Shown here piece by piece: positions 20,330-29,578 of a DNA stretch of 64,000 nucleotides. Made by a program: the position numbers and the translations under genes. The stretch covers positions 62,001 through 126,000 of the forward strand of contig NZ_VOAZ01000001.1 of NCBI RefSeq assembly GCF_008369115.1, written 5' to 3'. This stretch comes from Psychrobacter sp. ANT_WB68. Lineage in GTDB: Bacteria > Pseudomonadota > Gammaproteobacteria > Pseudomonadales > Moraxellaceae. A model generated the notes under the pieces. The model saw nothing but the letters and a program-made list of their open reading frames with translations, was not told where the DNA came from and did not search any database. Each line of letters starts with the position of its first letter. The stretch's first letter is position 1.

Positions 20330-21085
20330 ATGGACTTATCACTCTCTATCGAGATTATTTTAATGCTAACGGCCGTTGCCGCATTGGCAGGATTCATCGA
20401 TGCCATCGCTGGCGGCGGGGGGCTATTAACCATTCCAGCCATGCTGCTAGCCAATATTCCACCCGTACTAACCTTGGGGACGAATAAATTACAAGCGGCG
20501 TCAGGAGCGCTCGCGGCGTCCATTACGATGATTAGAAAAGGTGTCGTCAAACCCAAGAATATAAAAACGGCGATTATCGCGGCTTTTATAGGTTCTGTTC
20601 TTGGCACGATTGCCGTCCAGTTATCGCCGCCTGATTTATTAGAAAAACTGATTCCGTTTTTGATTGCGGCGATTGGTATTTATACCTTGTTTGCCCCAAG
20701 GTTGGGTGAAGTGGAAGCCGCACCGCGCATCTCAGAAAGCAAGTGGCAAAAAGTAGTGGCGCCCTTGATTGGTTTCTATGATGGTTATATCGGGCCGGGA
20801 ACGGGGATGTTTTTTGCCTTAGGAAATGTGGCGCTGCGCGGTCGAAAAATTATCGAAGCGACAGGCGCTGCAAAGGTACTTAATTTGTCCACTAATATAG
20901 GCTCGTTAATATTCTTTATCTTGGGCGGTAATGTGTTGTGGAAAGTGGGGCTGGCAATGATGGTAGGGCAGACGATAGGTGCTTATTTCGGCTCACATAT
21001 GGTAGTCAAAGGTGGTAGCAAGCTTATTCGCCCCATGATTGTATTGGTTTGTCTCGCGATGCTAACCAAATATGTGCTCGGCTAA
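20330..21085 (+). CDS. TSUP/TauE-SafE family permease (YfcA-like)
   Basis: 251 residues with about eight helices. Family motifs are AGFIDAIAGGGGLLTIPAML near the N-terminus and GFYDGYIGPGTGMFFAL at the start of the second repeat, with the LGTNKLQA segment. TSUP proteins are implicated in export or uptake of sulfite, sulfoacetate and related anions; this substrate is unknown. AAGG precedes the ATG at 20330. A terminator follows. Confidence 0.92.
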   Translation: MDLSLSIEIILMLTAVAALAGFIDAIAGGGGLLTIPAMLLANIPPVLTLGTNKLQAASGALAASITMIRKGVVKPKNIKTAIIAAFIGSVLGTIAVQLSPPDLLEKLIPFLIAAIGIYTLFAPRLGEVEAAPRISESKWQKVVAPLIGFYDGYIGPGTGMFFALGNVALRGRKIIEATGAAKVLNLSTNIGSLIFFILGGNVLWKVGLAMMVGQTIGAYFGSHMVVKGGSKLIRPMIVLVCLAMLTKYVLG

Positions 21086-21130
21086 TTAATTTTGCTATTA
21101 ATGTTAAAAATACCATTCACGATAGCAATA

Positions 21131-21163
21131 AAAAACCTCAGACCAATTGGCTGAGGTTTTTTT
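21131..21163 (+). terminator. Terminator of the TSUP permease gene
   Basis: AAAAACCTCAG (21131-21141) and CTGAGGTTTTT (21151-21161), followed by more T, enclose a loop that is itself palindromic (CCAATTGG). The A run makes it potentially bidirectional with the convergent symporter gene. Confidence 0.9.
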
Positions 21164-21217
21164 GTTATCAATATTTTATAACTGGCTATTTTATACTACA
21201 GACACGCCGCGTTTAAT

Positions 21218-22591
21218 TTAGCCCCGTTTAATATCGTCGTATTCACTGCCCATAATACCATCGCTAAAGACTTCAGAAAATTCGCGCTCGCTGTTTTCAT
21301 CGATATGACCATCGAAAATGTCTTTTGAACCAGCATCAGGGTCATTATAAATCGCGATATCCATTTTGCCTTCTGATTTTGCAACGATAGCAGTCACGGC
21401 AGCATCGCCACCGACATTGACGGCAGTACGTAACATATCAAGGATACGATCAACCCCTAATATCAGACCAATGCCTTCAATCGGTAAGCCCACTTGTGCA
21501 AATACCATCGATAGCATGATTAAACCAACGCCAGGAACGCCTGCCGTACCGACAGAGGCGAGCACGGACATCAGAATAACGACTAGATAGTCGGTCACAC
21601 CCAAATCAATACCATAAATATTGGCAATAAAAATGGTCGCGGTTCCCTGCATGATGGCGGTGCCATCCATGTTGATGGTCGCACCAAATGGTACCGTGAA
21701 CGACGCAACAGAGTTATTGACCCCCATGCGTTTGGTGACCGTACGCAAGGTGATTGGAATCGTCGCGTTCGAGCTTGAGGTGCTAAAAGCGAAGATTTGT
21801 ACTTCACGCATTTTTGATAAAAAAGTTCTAATCGACAAGCCCGAAGCCAGCTTGAGGATAATCATCATGGTCACAAAGAAATGAAATGCTAGCGAGCCAA
21901 TCAGTACGGCGACGTAGCCGAGCAATGACCAAATAAGGTCTAAACCGAGCTCAGCCATCGCTTTGGCTAAAAGTGCAAAAACACCGTAAGGAGCAAGGTT
22001 CATAATGATGGTCACCATTTTTAAAATGACTTCATTGATAAGCTCCAAGCTTTGTACCAAGCCTTTGGCCGGCTTACCAACCATCAAGATACTGATGCCG
22101 ATTAAAATAGCAAAGAAGATAATCGATAGCATATCGCCATTTGCCATCGCACTGATGGGATTGGATGGGATAATATTGGAGAATACATCAAGCAGTGGAG
22201 GTGCTGATTGCGCCTCAAAAGCCGCATCCGTTCCGATATCCATGCCTTTACCGATACCAAACAGCACACCAAGTCCAATAGCGGTCGCAATGGCAAGCGC
22301 CGTTGTCATCATATAGATGAAAAAAGTTTTGGTACCGATACGACCCAGCAAGCGTATATCACCAATGCCACAAACCCCACAGATAAGCGAAATTAGTACC
22401 AATGGCACAACGAGCATTTTTAGCGAGTTGACAAATAGCTTACCGATGATGGCAAAAAAACCATTGGTCACATACTCATTAACAAAGCTGCCCTCGGCAT
22501 TTAAGCCAAAATAGTTTATAAACAAGCCTAGAATGATACCCAGCACCATGGCAACAATAATCTTGCCCGTTAGACCCATATTCTTCCACAT
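21218..22591 (-). CDS. Dicarboxylate/amino-acid:cation symporter (DAACS family)
   Basis: 457 residues of the GltP/DctA/SstT superfamily. Conserved elements are the serine-rich hairpin FAFSTSSSNATIPIT, the helix 7 motif NMDGTAIMQG, the second hairpin ASVGTAGVPGVGLIML and the helix 8 region GVDRILDMLRTAVNVGGDAA. It couples Na+ or H+ to uptake of glutamate, aspartate or C4-dicarboxylates; the exact substrate is not determinable. The C-terminal 45 residues are a hydrophilic acidic tail beyond the transport core. Confidence 0.93.
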   Translation of the reverse strand: MWKNMGLTGKIIVAMVLGIILGLFINYFGLNAEGSFVNEYVTNGFFAIIGKLFVNSLKMLVVPLVLISLICGVCGIGDIRLLGRIGTKTFFIYMMTTALAIATAIGLGVLFGIGKGMDIGTDAAFEAQSAPPLLDVFSNIIPSNPISAMANGDMLSIIFFAILIGISILMVGKPAKGLVQSLELINEVILKMVTIIMNLAPYGVFALLAKAMAELGLDLIWSLLGYVAVLIGSLAFHFFVTMMIILKLASGLSIRTFLSKMREVQIFAFSTSSSNATIPITLRTVTKRMGVNNSVASFTVPFGATINMDGTAIMQGTATIFIANIYGIDLGVTDYLVVILMSVLASVGTAGVPGVGLIMLSMVFAQVGLPIEGIGLILGVDRILDMLRTAVNVGGDAAVTAIVAKSEGKMDIAIYNDPDAGSKDIFDGHIDENSEREFSEVFSDGIMGSEYDDIKRG

Positions 22592-22912
22592 AAATTCTAC
22601 CCTTGGTGTCCGTCATGTACAGAAATAGCTGAAATATTGCACTCTATATGAGTGCAATATCGCTTTCGCTATGACTTTTATGACGTCTATAGATTGGTTA
22701 TCTGACCATCAAGCCAGATTTTGGGGACAATATAAAAGAATTGTTGGGGATACTGCAAGAAATTTTTATGACTTAAATAACGTGACATTGTCTCACTGCT
22801 GTGTTCTGTGCTTAGTCATAGTCAAAAATTTTAGAGTAAATTGAAGAAGATTGAATCGAATAACATCAGTAGTTTACGCATAGACTTGTGCGTAATAGCC
22901 ATGGCACACACA
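22592..22912. other. Intergenic region between the symporter and the fadE terminator
   Basis: A+T-rich DNA upstream of the leftward symporter gene. It presumably contains its promoter. No open frame with a ribosome-binding site or clear operator is visible. Confidence 0.45.
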
Positions 22913-22952
22913 CAAGAAAAAGCGAGACTATCCCTGTTAGATAATCTCGCTT
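22913..22952 (-). terminator. Terminator of fadE
   Basis: On the minus strand, AAGCGAGA pairs with TCTCGCTT (plus-strand 22920-22927 and 22945-22952), with extra TATC/GATA pairing inside, and is followed by TTTTCTTG. It lies 44 bases after the fadE stop. Confidence 0.8.
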
Positions 22953-22995
22953 AAGTCGAAAAGTAAGTCTTAGAAAAACGTTGGTTTGTAGCTAC

Positions 22996-25911
22996 TTAAA
23001 CCTTATCGTTTTCGTCACGACGTAAGCCGTCCTTCCATTCAGGATGATTGCCAGCTTTTCCTACCTCACTATCTGTGAGGGTTTCTGCTGCAGGGCTAAT
23101 TTGGCCAGTTTTGTTCAGGCTATGATTTTGGCCCATGCGCTCGCTTAAGTGCGTTTCTGCATCACGGTGACGCGGATCAAGGGCTTCTGCTTTCGGGTTC
23201 GACTTTGCAAAATCGGTTTGCGCCTGAACTTCCTTGACCGTGTTTTGCTCACTAACCATTTTTACATCACCGTCGCTCTCATATCCGTGGTCAGGATTGG
23301 CATCACCGGTTGCTTCTTGATTATCCGTTACCGAAGAGATAGGTTGAGCCGTTTGCTCAGTGTTATCAGTCGCGATGCCATTTTTTGCTTGAGCATCATT
23401 TTTTAATTGCGCATAATCCGTCAGCTGATATACCGCATTTTCTAAACTGTGCGGATTGTGACGTTCTTGTGCTTTAGAGAGATGCTCATCGAACACATCG
23501 GTCAATAATGAATCATAGCGGATGGCGTTATATTGAATAAGTACTTCAGCCTCTTCTTCAGTAATATCACCGTTTTGGCTGGCGTAGACCACGTGATCTT
23601 CAAAGGTCAGACCTTCAAAGTTGTCTTTATGCTCAGCCTTTTTAAACTTCTGCCATAAAGGTTCAACGTCAAGCAGCGTTTGATAAGCGTGCTCCATGCG
23701 CCCCGTGACATCATCAGGTTCGGTATTGTAATACACCATAGTTTTGAGATAATCGCGGAATGGATTGGCTTCAAAGTCATCCATAAAGGTATCGCCCAAT
23801 TGGCGTTTTAACTCATCGCTCACCGGCACAAAAATACGACCACTTGGGAAAGTCACAAAGCTGACCACACTTGCCGCCATGCGATTTGGGAAGTTGGCAA
23901 ATAAAGATAAAAAGGCTTCTTGAATGGTATAAAGGCTATTTTTTAGTGCGACTTCTGCATGCAAGCGTTCGGCTTTTGACTTAGAGCCATATTCATAAAA
24001 TTGCAAAATTGCTGTACAGATAAATAGATGCGCGTGAATATCTGCTAAGCGCCCAGACAACATCTCTTTACGTTTTAAATCACCTGCTAATAAGCCTAAA
24101 GACATATCGGCGGTTAGGGCAAAGCCTGCGCTCAAACGATTGATGTCTTTATAATAAGGACGGGTAAAGCTATCGGCAAAGCTTGGCGCATGATTGCTTC
24201 CACCGACGTAACCTGCAACAAATGCTTTGGCGCCGCGATTAAAGGTATAACCCAAGTGTTTAAAGAATAAGTTATCAAACTGCTTGAGCGCGCCTTCTTT
24301 ATCATCACTTTGTAGCAGTTGCAGCTCATCAAATAGATAAGGGTGACAACGCATCGCCCCTTGACCAAATATCATCAATGAGCGCGTCAATATATTGGCG
24401 CCCTCAACGGTGATAGAGACTGGAATCGCTTGATAAGGAATCGCTAAAAAGTTACGTGGCCCCATTTGTACGGCGCGACCGCCAACGACATCCATACCGT
24501 CATTAATGATCCCGCGCATGGTCTCAGTGGCATAGTATTTTGCCATTGCCGTCATCACTGATGGCGTACCACCTTGGTTCAGTCCACAGGTGACTAAATG
24601 ACGGAAAGCCTCTAACATATAAGTGTTACTAGCAATGCGGCTAGTGGCATCTTGCACCCCTTCAAACTTGCCGACAGAGATTTTGAATTGCTCACGCACT
24701 TTCGCAAACGCCCCAACGGTCAAATAACTGACTTCACTGGCAGACGTTGATAGCGCTGGTAAGGAGATACCGCGTCCAACGCCTAAGCATTCCATCAGCA
24801 TCCGCCAACCACGACCCGCATTTTCAACGCCACCGATAATATAATCTAGCGGTATAAAGACGTCCTTACCATCGACCGTACCATTCATAAATGGCGAGCC
24901 GATTGGATTGTGACGCGGACCTGTAACGACCCCTTCATGACTGGCAGGAACGAGGGCACAGGTAATACCATAATCAGTTTTTTCAGGGTCGCCAAGCAAC
25001 CCTTCTGGGTCATGCATTTTAAAGGCTAAACCAACGACGGTTGCGATAGGGGCTAGAGTAATCCAGCGCTTAGAGAAGTTCATACGCAGGCCGAGAACTT
25101 GCTCGCCTTCATGCATGCCATAACAGACCACGCCGGTATCAGGAATGGCACCAGCATCAGAGCCCGCTTCTGGACCAGTCAAACCAAAGCAAGGAATTTC
25201 CTCACCTTTAGCCAGACCCGGTAGCCAGCGCTGCTTTTGCTCATCAGTGCCATAGTGCATCAATAGCTCACCAGGACCAAGTGAGTTCGGTACCATACAG
25301 GTAACGGCAGCCGTCGGTGAGCGCGAAGCGATTTTACTCATTACTCGACTTTGGGCATAAGAGCTAAATGCTAAACCGCCATATTCTTTCGGGATGATTA
25401 AACCTAAAAAGCCATTGGCTTTAATGAAGCGCCACGCCTCTGGTGACAGCTCTTTATCTTCGTGATGGATTTGCCATTCATCGAGCATGGCACACAGTAC
25501 TTCTACTTCATTATCAATAAAGCTTTGCTCTTCTTCTGATAATTCAGGATAAGGATATTTTGCAAAGGTATCCCAATCTGGCGCGCCCATAAACAGCTCT
25601 TTTTCCCACCAACTGGTACCAGCATCGAGCGCTTCACGTTCGGTATCACTCATGCTAGGCATGGCACCGCCCAATGCTTTATACACAGGCTGAGTAATCA
25701 ATGATTGGCGAAGTGGGGTAATGAGTAATACTAAGCATAATAATGCTATCGGTATGCCTAAGATGAGCGACCATGGACTGATAAAGGCAGTGACGAGGAC
25801 GGTAATGAGGGCAACGATGCTGCCAGTGACACGCGATAACGACAACAAAAAGATGGCCAAGACCATGGCTAATTGAATGATGACTGCCAGAATAAATAAG
25901 CCAATGGCCAT
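22996..25911 (-). CDS. fadE: FadE-type acyl-CoA dehydrogenase with C-terminal extension
   Basis: 971 residues, against about 814 in E. coli FadE. Two N-terminal hydrophobic segments (about 1-67) anchor it to the membrane, followed by the acyl-CoA dehydrogenase core. Core signs are CFGLTGPEAGSDAGAIPDTG, the FAD/substrate region and MDVVGGRAVQMGPRNFLA. The FadE-specific C-terminal domain follows, up to about residue 818. The final 150 residues form a hydrophilic low-complexity tail rich in Asn, Gln, Glu and Asp. It catalyses the first step of fatty acid beta-oxidation. AGGAG precedes the ATG. A possible PsrA-type site lies upstream at 26175. Confidence 0.95.
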   Translation of the reverse strand: MAIGLFILAVIIQLAMVLAIFLLSLSRVTGSIVALITVLVTAFISPWSLILGIPIALLCLVLLITPLRQSLITQPVYKALGGAMPSMSDTEREALDAGTSWWEKELFMGAPDWDTFAKYPYPELSEEEQSFIDNEVEVLCAMLDEWQIHHEDKELSPEAWRFIKANGFLGLIIPKEYGGLAFSSYAQSRVMSKIASRSPTAAVTCMVPNSLGPGELLMHYGTDEQKQRWLPGLAKGEEIPCFGLTGPEAGSDAGAIPDTGVVCYGMHEGEQVLGLRMNFSKRWITLAPIATVVGLAFKMHDPEGLLGDPEKTDYGITCALVPASHEGVVTGPRHNPIGSPFMNGTVDGKDVFIPLDYIIGGVENAGRGWRMLMECLGVGRGISLPALSTSASEVSYLTVGAFAKVREQFKISVGKFEGVQDATSRIASNTYMLEAFRHLVTCGLNQGGTPSVMTAMAKYYATETMRGIINDGMDVVGGRAVQMGPRNFLAIPYQAIPVSITVEGANILTRSLMIFGQGAMRCHPYLFDELQLLQSDDKEGALKQFDNLFFKHLGYTFNRGAKAFVAGYVGGSNHAPSFADSFTRPYYKDINRLSAGFALTADMSLGLLAGDLKRKEMLSGRLADIHAHLFICTAILQFYEYGSKSKAERLHAEVALKNSLYTIQEAFLSLFANFPNRMAASVVSFVTFPSGRIFVPVSDELKRQLGDTFMDDFEANPFRDYLKTMVYYNTEPDDVTGRMEHAYQTLLDVEPLWQKFKKAEHKDNFEGLTFEDHVVYASQNGDITEEEAEVLIQYNAIRYDSLLTDVFDEHLSKAQERHNPHSLENAVYQLTDYAQLKNDAQAKNGIATDNTEQTAQPISSVTDNQEATGDANPDHGYESDGDVKMVSEQNTVKEVQAQTDFAKSNPKAEALDPRHRDAETHLSERMGQNHSLNKTGQISPAAETLTDSEVGKAGNHPEWKDGLRRDENDKV

Positions 25912-26174
25912 GACTGTCTCCTTTATAACGCTGAATGCACAAGCGTAAAGTTTAAATGAATAAAAAATGAGGGAAGAACTTTAGTTGTTATTTTGTTTTT
26001 CCATCACATGTTTTATGCGATAAGTTAATTTGTAGGACAAAATAAATGCCCGTGTTCTACACTATACATGGCAGCCTAATAGGTTTAATAAGAGCAAACC
26101 TATTACTAAATAAATCTGTCAATAGTAGGCCCACTAAGAACTGTCACAGCAAAAATAAAGTTAACTACTAATAT

Positions 26175-26188
26175 GAAACAGTTGTTTA
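26175..26188. promoter_or_regulatory. Possible PsrA/TetR-type operator upstream of fadE
   Basis: GAAAC-N4-GTTTA resembles the GAAAC-N4-GTTTC type of site bound by the fatty-acid-responsive repressor PsrA in Pseudomonas. It lies in the 26953-side of the fadE upstream region, about 264 bases from the fadE start. One position deviates. Apart from this and a TATCAA/TTGATA dyad at 26231-26248, the 25912-26268 gap shows nothing supportable. Confidence 0.3.
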
Positions 26189-26268
26189 TAAGTATCAAGA
26201 GCCAAAATGCTACGCTGTGTCGATAATATGTATCAAGCTTTGTTGATATAACCAGCTGTTATTGATCT

Positions 26269-26952
26269 TTAGCCAAAAGGTGGTAGGCAGCTTTCAGCAT
26301 AAGAGAGGGTTTCATTGCGTCCGACAATAATGTGGTCAACCAATGACAAATCTATTAAGTCGCATGCCTTTTTTAGCTCGTAGGTTAATAAGTTGTCTGC
26401 CGTTGAAGGGGTCGCATCTGTATGGAGGTGGTTATGGGCGACGATAAGCTGACTGGCAGCGTGGCTCAACGCATGACGCAAGACGTGTTTGATACAAACC
26501 GAGCAAGAAGAAATGCCGCCAGTAAACAATATCTCAAAATTGATTAGATTTAACGCATTGTCCAAACACAGTACGGCAAAGACTTCACGGTGCTCACCGC
26601 GCAGCTGGGTACTAATATAGTCTTTGACCATTTGCGAGCGCCCAAGGGCGTGACCAGTTTTAAGCTGGCTGTCTAAATAGCGCGTGCCCATCTCAAGTGA
26701 TGCCAGTATCTGGGCGTATTTGGCAGGACCTATACCATGACAAGCTAAAACAGTCTCTTGCGGTGCGGCCAACAGCTCTGCTAGGCTACCAAACTTGTCG
26801 ATTAAATGGCGCGCCAACTCGATTGCCGATTGTGACTGGGTGCCCGTCCGCAGGAATATCGCTAATATCTCAGCATCAGATAGATGAGCTGCGCCAAACT
26901 TCAGCAGCTTTTCACGCGGTCTATCATCTTCATGCCAGTCTTTAATTGCCAT
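26269..26952 (-). CDS. radC: RadC/JAB-domain protein
   Basis: 227 residues from the ATG at 26952, chosen because AAGGAG lies 6 bases upstream; the open frame extends 17 codons further. An N-terminal helix-hairpin-helix (ACHGIGPAKYAQILASLEM) precedes the JAB1/MPN-like metalloprotease fold. The JAMM-type motif has His173, His175 and Asp186 within HNHLHTDATPSTAD. The usual P-S-G after the second His is replaced by L-H-T. The old link of RadC to DNA repair is not supported by later work and its role is unknown. It is divergent from coaBC. Confidence 0.9.
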   Translation of the reverse strand: MAIKDWHEDDRPREKLLKFGAAHLSDAEILAIFLRTGTQSQSAIELARHLIDKFGSLAELLAAPQETVLACHGIGPAKYAQILASLEMGTRYLDSQLKTGHALGRSQMVKDYISTQLRGEHREVFAVLCLDNALNLINFEILFTGGISSCSVCIKHVLRHALSHAASQLIVAHNHLHTDATPSTADNLLTYELKKACDLIDLSLVDHIIVGRNETLSYAESCLPPFG

Positions 26953-27074
26953 TGTTACTCCTTGATAAGGGATAGCTGCCAGATAAGTGAGATAAATCCA
27001 CAAAACTTCCCCTAACTTATCGCATAATTGTTACTATAAGCGCAATTTTTATCTTCCATTTTTTTACTGATGCC

Positions 27075-28472
27075 ATGCTTATGTCTAATATTGTGCTTGC
27101 TATCACCGGCGGTATTGCCGCTTATAAATCTGCTATATTCGCTCGCTTATTAATCAAGGCGGGCTTTGATGTGCGCGTCATTATGACCACAGGCGCTCAA
27201 GCTTTTATCACGCCACTTACCTTGCAAGCTTTGACTGGCAATGAGGTGCATGTCTCCTTGTTAGATGAGCAAGCAGAAGCGGGAATGGGGCATATCGAGC
27301 TTGCCAAATGGGCGGACTTGATTGTGATTGCACCTGCCTCAGCCAATACTCTGGCGCGGCTTGCGATGGGTATGGCAGATGATTTATTGACCACTGTCTG
27401 CTTGGCAACGACAGCGCCGGTCATTATTGCGCCAGCGATGAATCAGCAAATGTGGGCGCATCCAGCGGTGAATCTCAATGTACAAACCCTGCGTGATATG
27501 AACTATCAAATTATCCAACCAGCCAGCGGCGAGCAGGCATGCGGTGATGTGGGTGCAGGGCGCTTACCTGAGCCTGAGCAGCTTTTGGCTGAGGTACAAT
27601 TATTTACGGCCATGCAAACCACACCGCAGTTATTGGCAGGCAAAAGAGTCGTGATTACCGCAGGTCCGACGGTAGAAGCTATCGATCCTGTGCGTTATTT
27701 GTCCAATCATTCTACTGGCAAAATGGGCTTTGCTTTAGCACGTGCTTGTGTTGCCGCTGGTGCAGACGTTATTTTGATTGCTGGTGGCAAAGTTGCGCTG
27801 CCAACACCGCTCAATGTCACGCGTATTGATGTCCTATCAGCCAAAGAGATGCTGGTAGTGGCACAGCAATGTGTAGAAGGTACGCATAGTGCGCTACAGT
27901 ATCTGCCTGAAGAAGAACATGAGCACTCTCACGAGCATACGCACGACCATTCTCATGAACACAGCCATGAACATGCTCATCACCATGGCGACTGTGATTG
28001 CGGAGAAGAACATCAGCATGCTGAGAATGTTACTGATGACAACGTAAAAGTCGCCGATATCTTTATCGCCACCGCGGCTGTCGCTGATTATCGTACTGAA
28101 GAAGCGGCACCGCAAAAAATCAAAAAGACCCAAGAGGCGATGACGCTAAGCTTGGTTAAAAACCCTGATATTTTAGCGACGATTTCGCTTGCCCATCCAG
28201 AGCTGTTTGTCGTTGGTTTTGCGGCAGAAACGCAATATGTCGAGCGCTATGCTCGTGGTAAATTAGTGTCTAAAGATTTGGATTTAATTGCTTGTAACGA
28301 TGTCTCACGAGCAGATATTGGTTTTGCGAGTGATGATAATGCCATGCAAGTATTTTTCTCAGAACGCTATGAGCACGATAGCGTGACACTGGATAAGGCG
28401 AGCAAAGATAATATTGCCGAGCAGTTGGCTACTATTATCGGTGAAACCATCTGGCAACGTCATAATGCCTAG
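27075..28472 (+). CDS. coaBC: Bifunctional phosphopantothenoylcysteine decarboxylase/synthetase with histidine-rich insert
   Basis: 465 residues, against about 406 in E. coli. It catalyses two steps of coenzyme A synthesis: CTP-dependent coupling of cysteine to phosphopantothenate (CoaB) and FMN-dependent decarboxylation (CoaC). The CoaC half has His73 (GHIELAKWAD), the PAMN motif (Asn123) and the active Cys156 in ACGDVGAGRL. The CoaB half starts near 190 with ITAGPTVEAIDPVRYLSNHSTGKMG and contains the KIKK motif. An insert of about 40 residues (281-315 core) is His/Glu repeats ending in a GDCDCG motif. Met3 (27081) is an alternative start. Confidence 0.97.
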   Translation: MLMSNIVLAITGGIAAYKSAIFARLLIKAGFDVRVIMTTGAQAFITPLTLQALTGNEVHVSLLDEQAEAGMGHIELAKWADLIVIAPASANTLARLAMGMADDLLTTVCLATTAPVIIAPAMNQQMWAHPAVNLNVQTLRDMNYQIIQPASGEQACGDVGAGRLPEPEQLLAEVQLFTAMQTTPQLLAGKRVVITAGPTVEAIDPVRYLSNHSTGKMGFALARACVAAGADVILIAGGKVALPTPLNVTRIDVLSAKEMLVVAQQCVEGTHSALQYLPEEEHEHSHEHTHDHSHEHSHEHAHHHGDCDCGEEHQHAENVTDDNVKVADIFIATAAVADYRTEEAAPQKIKKTQEAMTLSLVKNPDILATISLAHPELFVVGFAAETQYVERYARGKLVSKDLDLIACNDVSRADIGFASDDNAMQVFFSERYEHDSVTLDKASKDNIAEQLATIIGETIWQRHNA

Positions 28473-28512
28473 TCAGGTCATCATCAATGTGGCGATTAGG
28501 TCTTAAGTTTCT

Positions 28513-29304
28513 ATGACGAATATTGCAGATATGATGGATGACGATAGCACCCAGACACTATTACTGATTGCAATCTTTGCACTGGCATCATTGCTGCATG
28601 GTATTAGCGGACTGGGTGTGACGTTAGTGACTACCACCGCGCTTGCCAGCATTTACCCTTTGCCGCATGCTATTGTTTTGGTGATATTTCCATCCTTATT
28701 GCTCAATGCCATGACTTGGCTAGCGGGTGGCGAGCGCACGATTTGGCAAAATTTTATCTATTACGGCAGACGCTATTGGTTGTTGGCGTTAACCAGTCTG
28801 CTCGGTAGTATGCTTGGCGCAAAGTTATTGCTATGGGTGGATAGCGCTTATATCTTGTTGGTATTGACAGCGGTTATTGGCTTTTATGTCATTAGTAGCT
28901 TACTCGGTAAGCAAATTCGTCTGCCTAATACCAAGCCTGTACTGATTATCGTTGGACTTAGTGCAGGCATTATTGGCGGTGCGACCAATGCGATGTCGAC
29001 CATATTAATGATGTATTTATTGTCCGCCAGTGACGATAAGCATACCATCGCTAAAGTCGGCAACATGTGCTATTTTTTGGGTAAAATCGCCCAAATCATC
29101 GTCTTGCGTGAGCCTATCATGGCGTTGAGTAGCGGTGAATGGCAGTTGATTACCTTACTTAGTGTCATGTCTATCGCCGCCCTTTTAGTTGGCATTCGCT
29201 TGCGCCGCTACTTGCCACAAGCACGCTTTCGCCAGCTTATTTTATTGATTCTTACTGTGCTAGGTATTCGTGTCGGCTGGCAGGGAATAACGGCATTGTT
29301 ATAA
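28513..29304 (+). CDS. TSUP/TauE-SafE family permease
   Basis: 263 residues with eight or so helices. The pseudo-symmetric TSUP repeats start with HGISGLGVTLVTT and GLSAGIIGGATNAMSTILMMY. It begins 40 bases after coaBC on the same strand and is probably cotranscribed. It is a different subgroup from the TSUP protein at 20330. The substrate, likely a small anion, is not determinable. Confidence 0.85.
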   Translation: MTNIADMMDDDSTQTLLLIAIFALASLLHGISGLGVTLVTTTALASIYPLPHAIVLVIFPSLLLNAMTWLAGGERTIWQNFIYYGRRYWLLALTSLLGSMLGAKLLLWVDSAYILLVLTAVIGFYVISSLLGKQIRLPNTKPVLIIVGLSAGIIGGATNAMSTILMMYLLSASDDKHTIAKVGNMCYFLGKIAQIIVLREPIMALSSGEWQLITLLSVMSIAALLVGIRLRRYLPQARFRQLILLILTVLGIRVGWQGITALL

Positions 29305-29306
29305 AT

Positions 29307-29513
29307 CTAGCGATTGAATAAATTTAACAGTACGGTGGCAACGATACTGATTATTATCATAGTGACTACTGGAAAATAAACCCGTGTATTGCCTGAGGTG
29401 TGTTTGATATCGCCTGGCATATTACCTATCCATGAAAACGCATTTGGAAACAGCAGCCAAATAACGCCTATCATAATCAATAAAACCCCTATAATTATCA
29501 ATATTTTTGCCAT
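29307..29513 (-). CDS. DUF2905 family small membrane protein
   Basis: 68 residues with two transmembrane helices (about 2-24 and 46-66). They flank the conserved loop IGNMPGDIKHTSGNTRVYFPV that typifies DUF2905. Function is unknown. Its stop is 2 bases from that of the convergent TSUP gene. Confidence 0.85.
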   Translation of the reverse strand: MAKILIIIGVLLIMIGVIWLLFPNAFSWIGNMPGDIKHTSGNTRVYFPVVTMIIISIVATVLLNLFNR

Positions 29514-29578
29514 TTAAAGTCTCACTAACTTCGTTACATTATTTCTTGATTTTTTCTCACATCTTAATACACTGCCAA

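Noticed and set aside
27894..28133. Leftward open frame opposite the histidine-rich part of coaBC (Met/Val-rich)
   Set aside because: It is the antisense reading of the CAY-GAR repeat and has no start signal.
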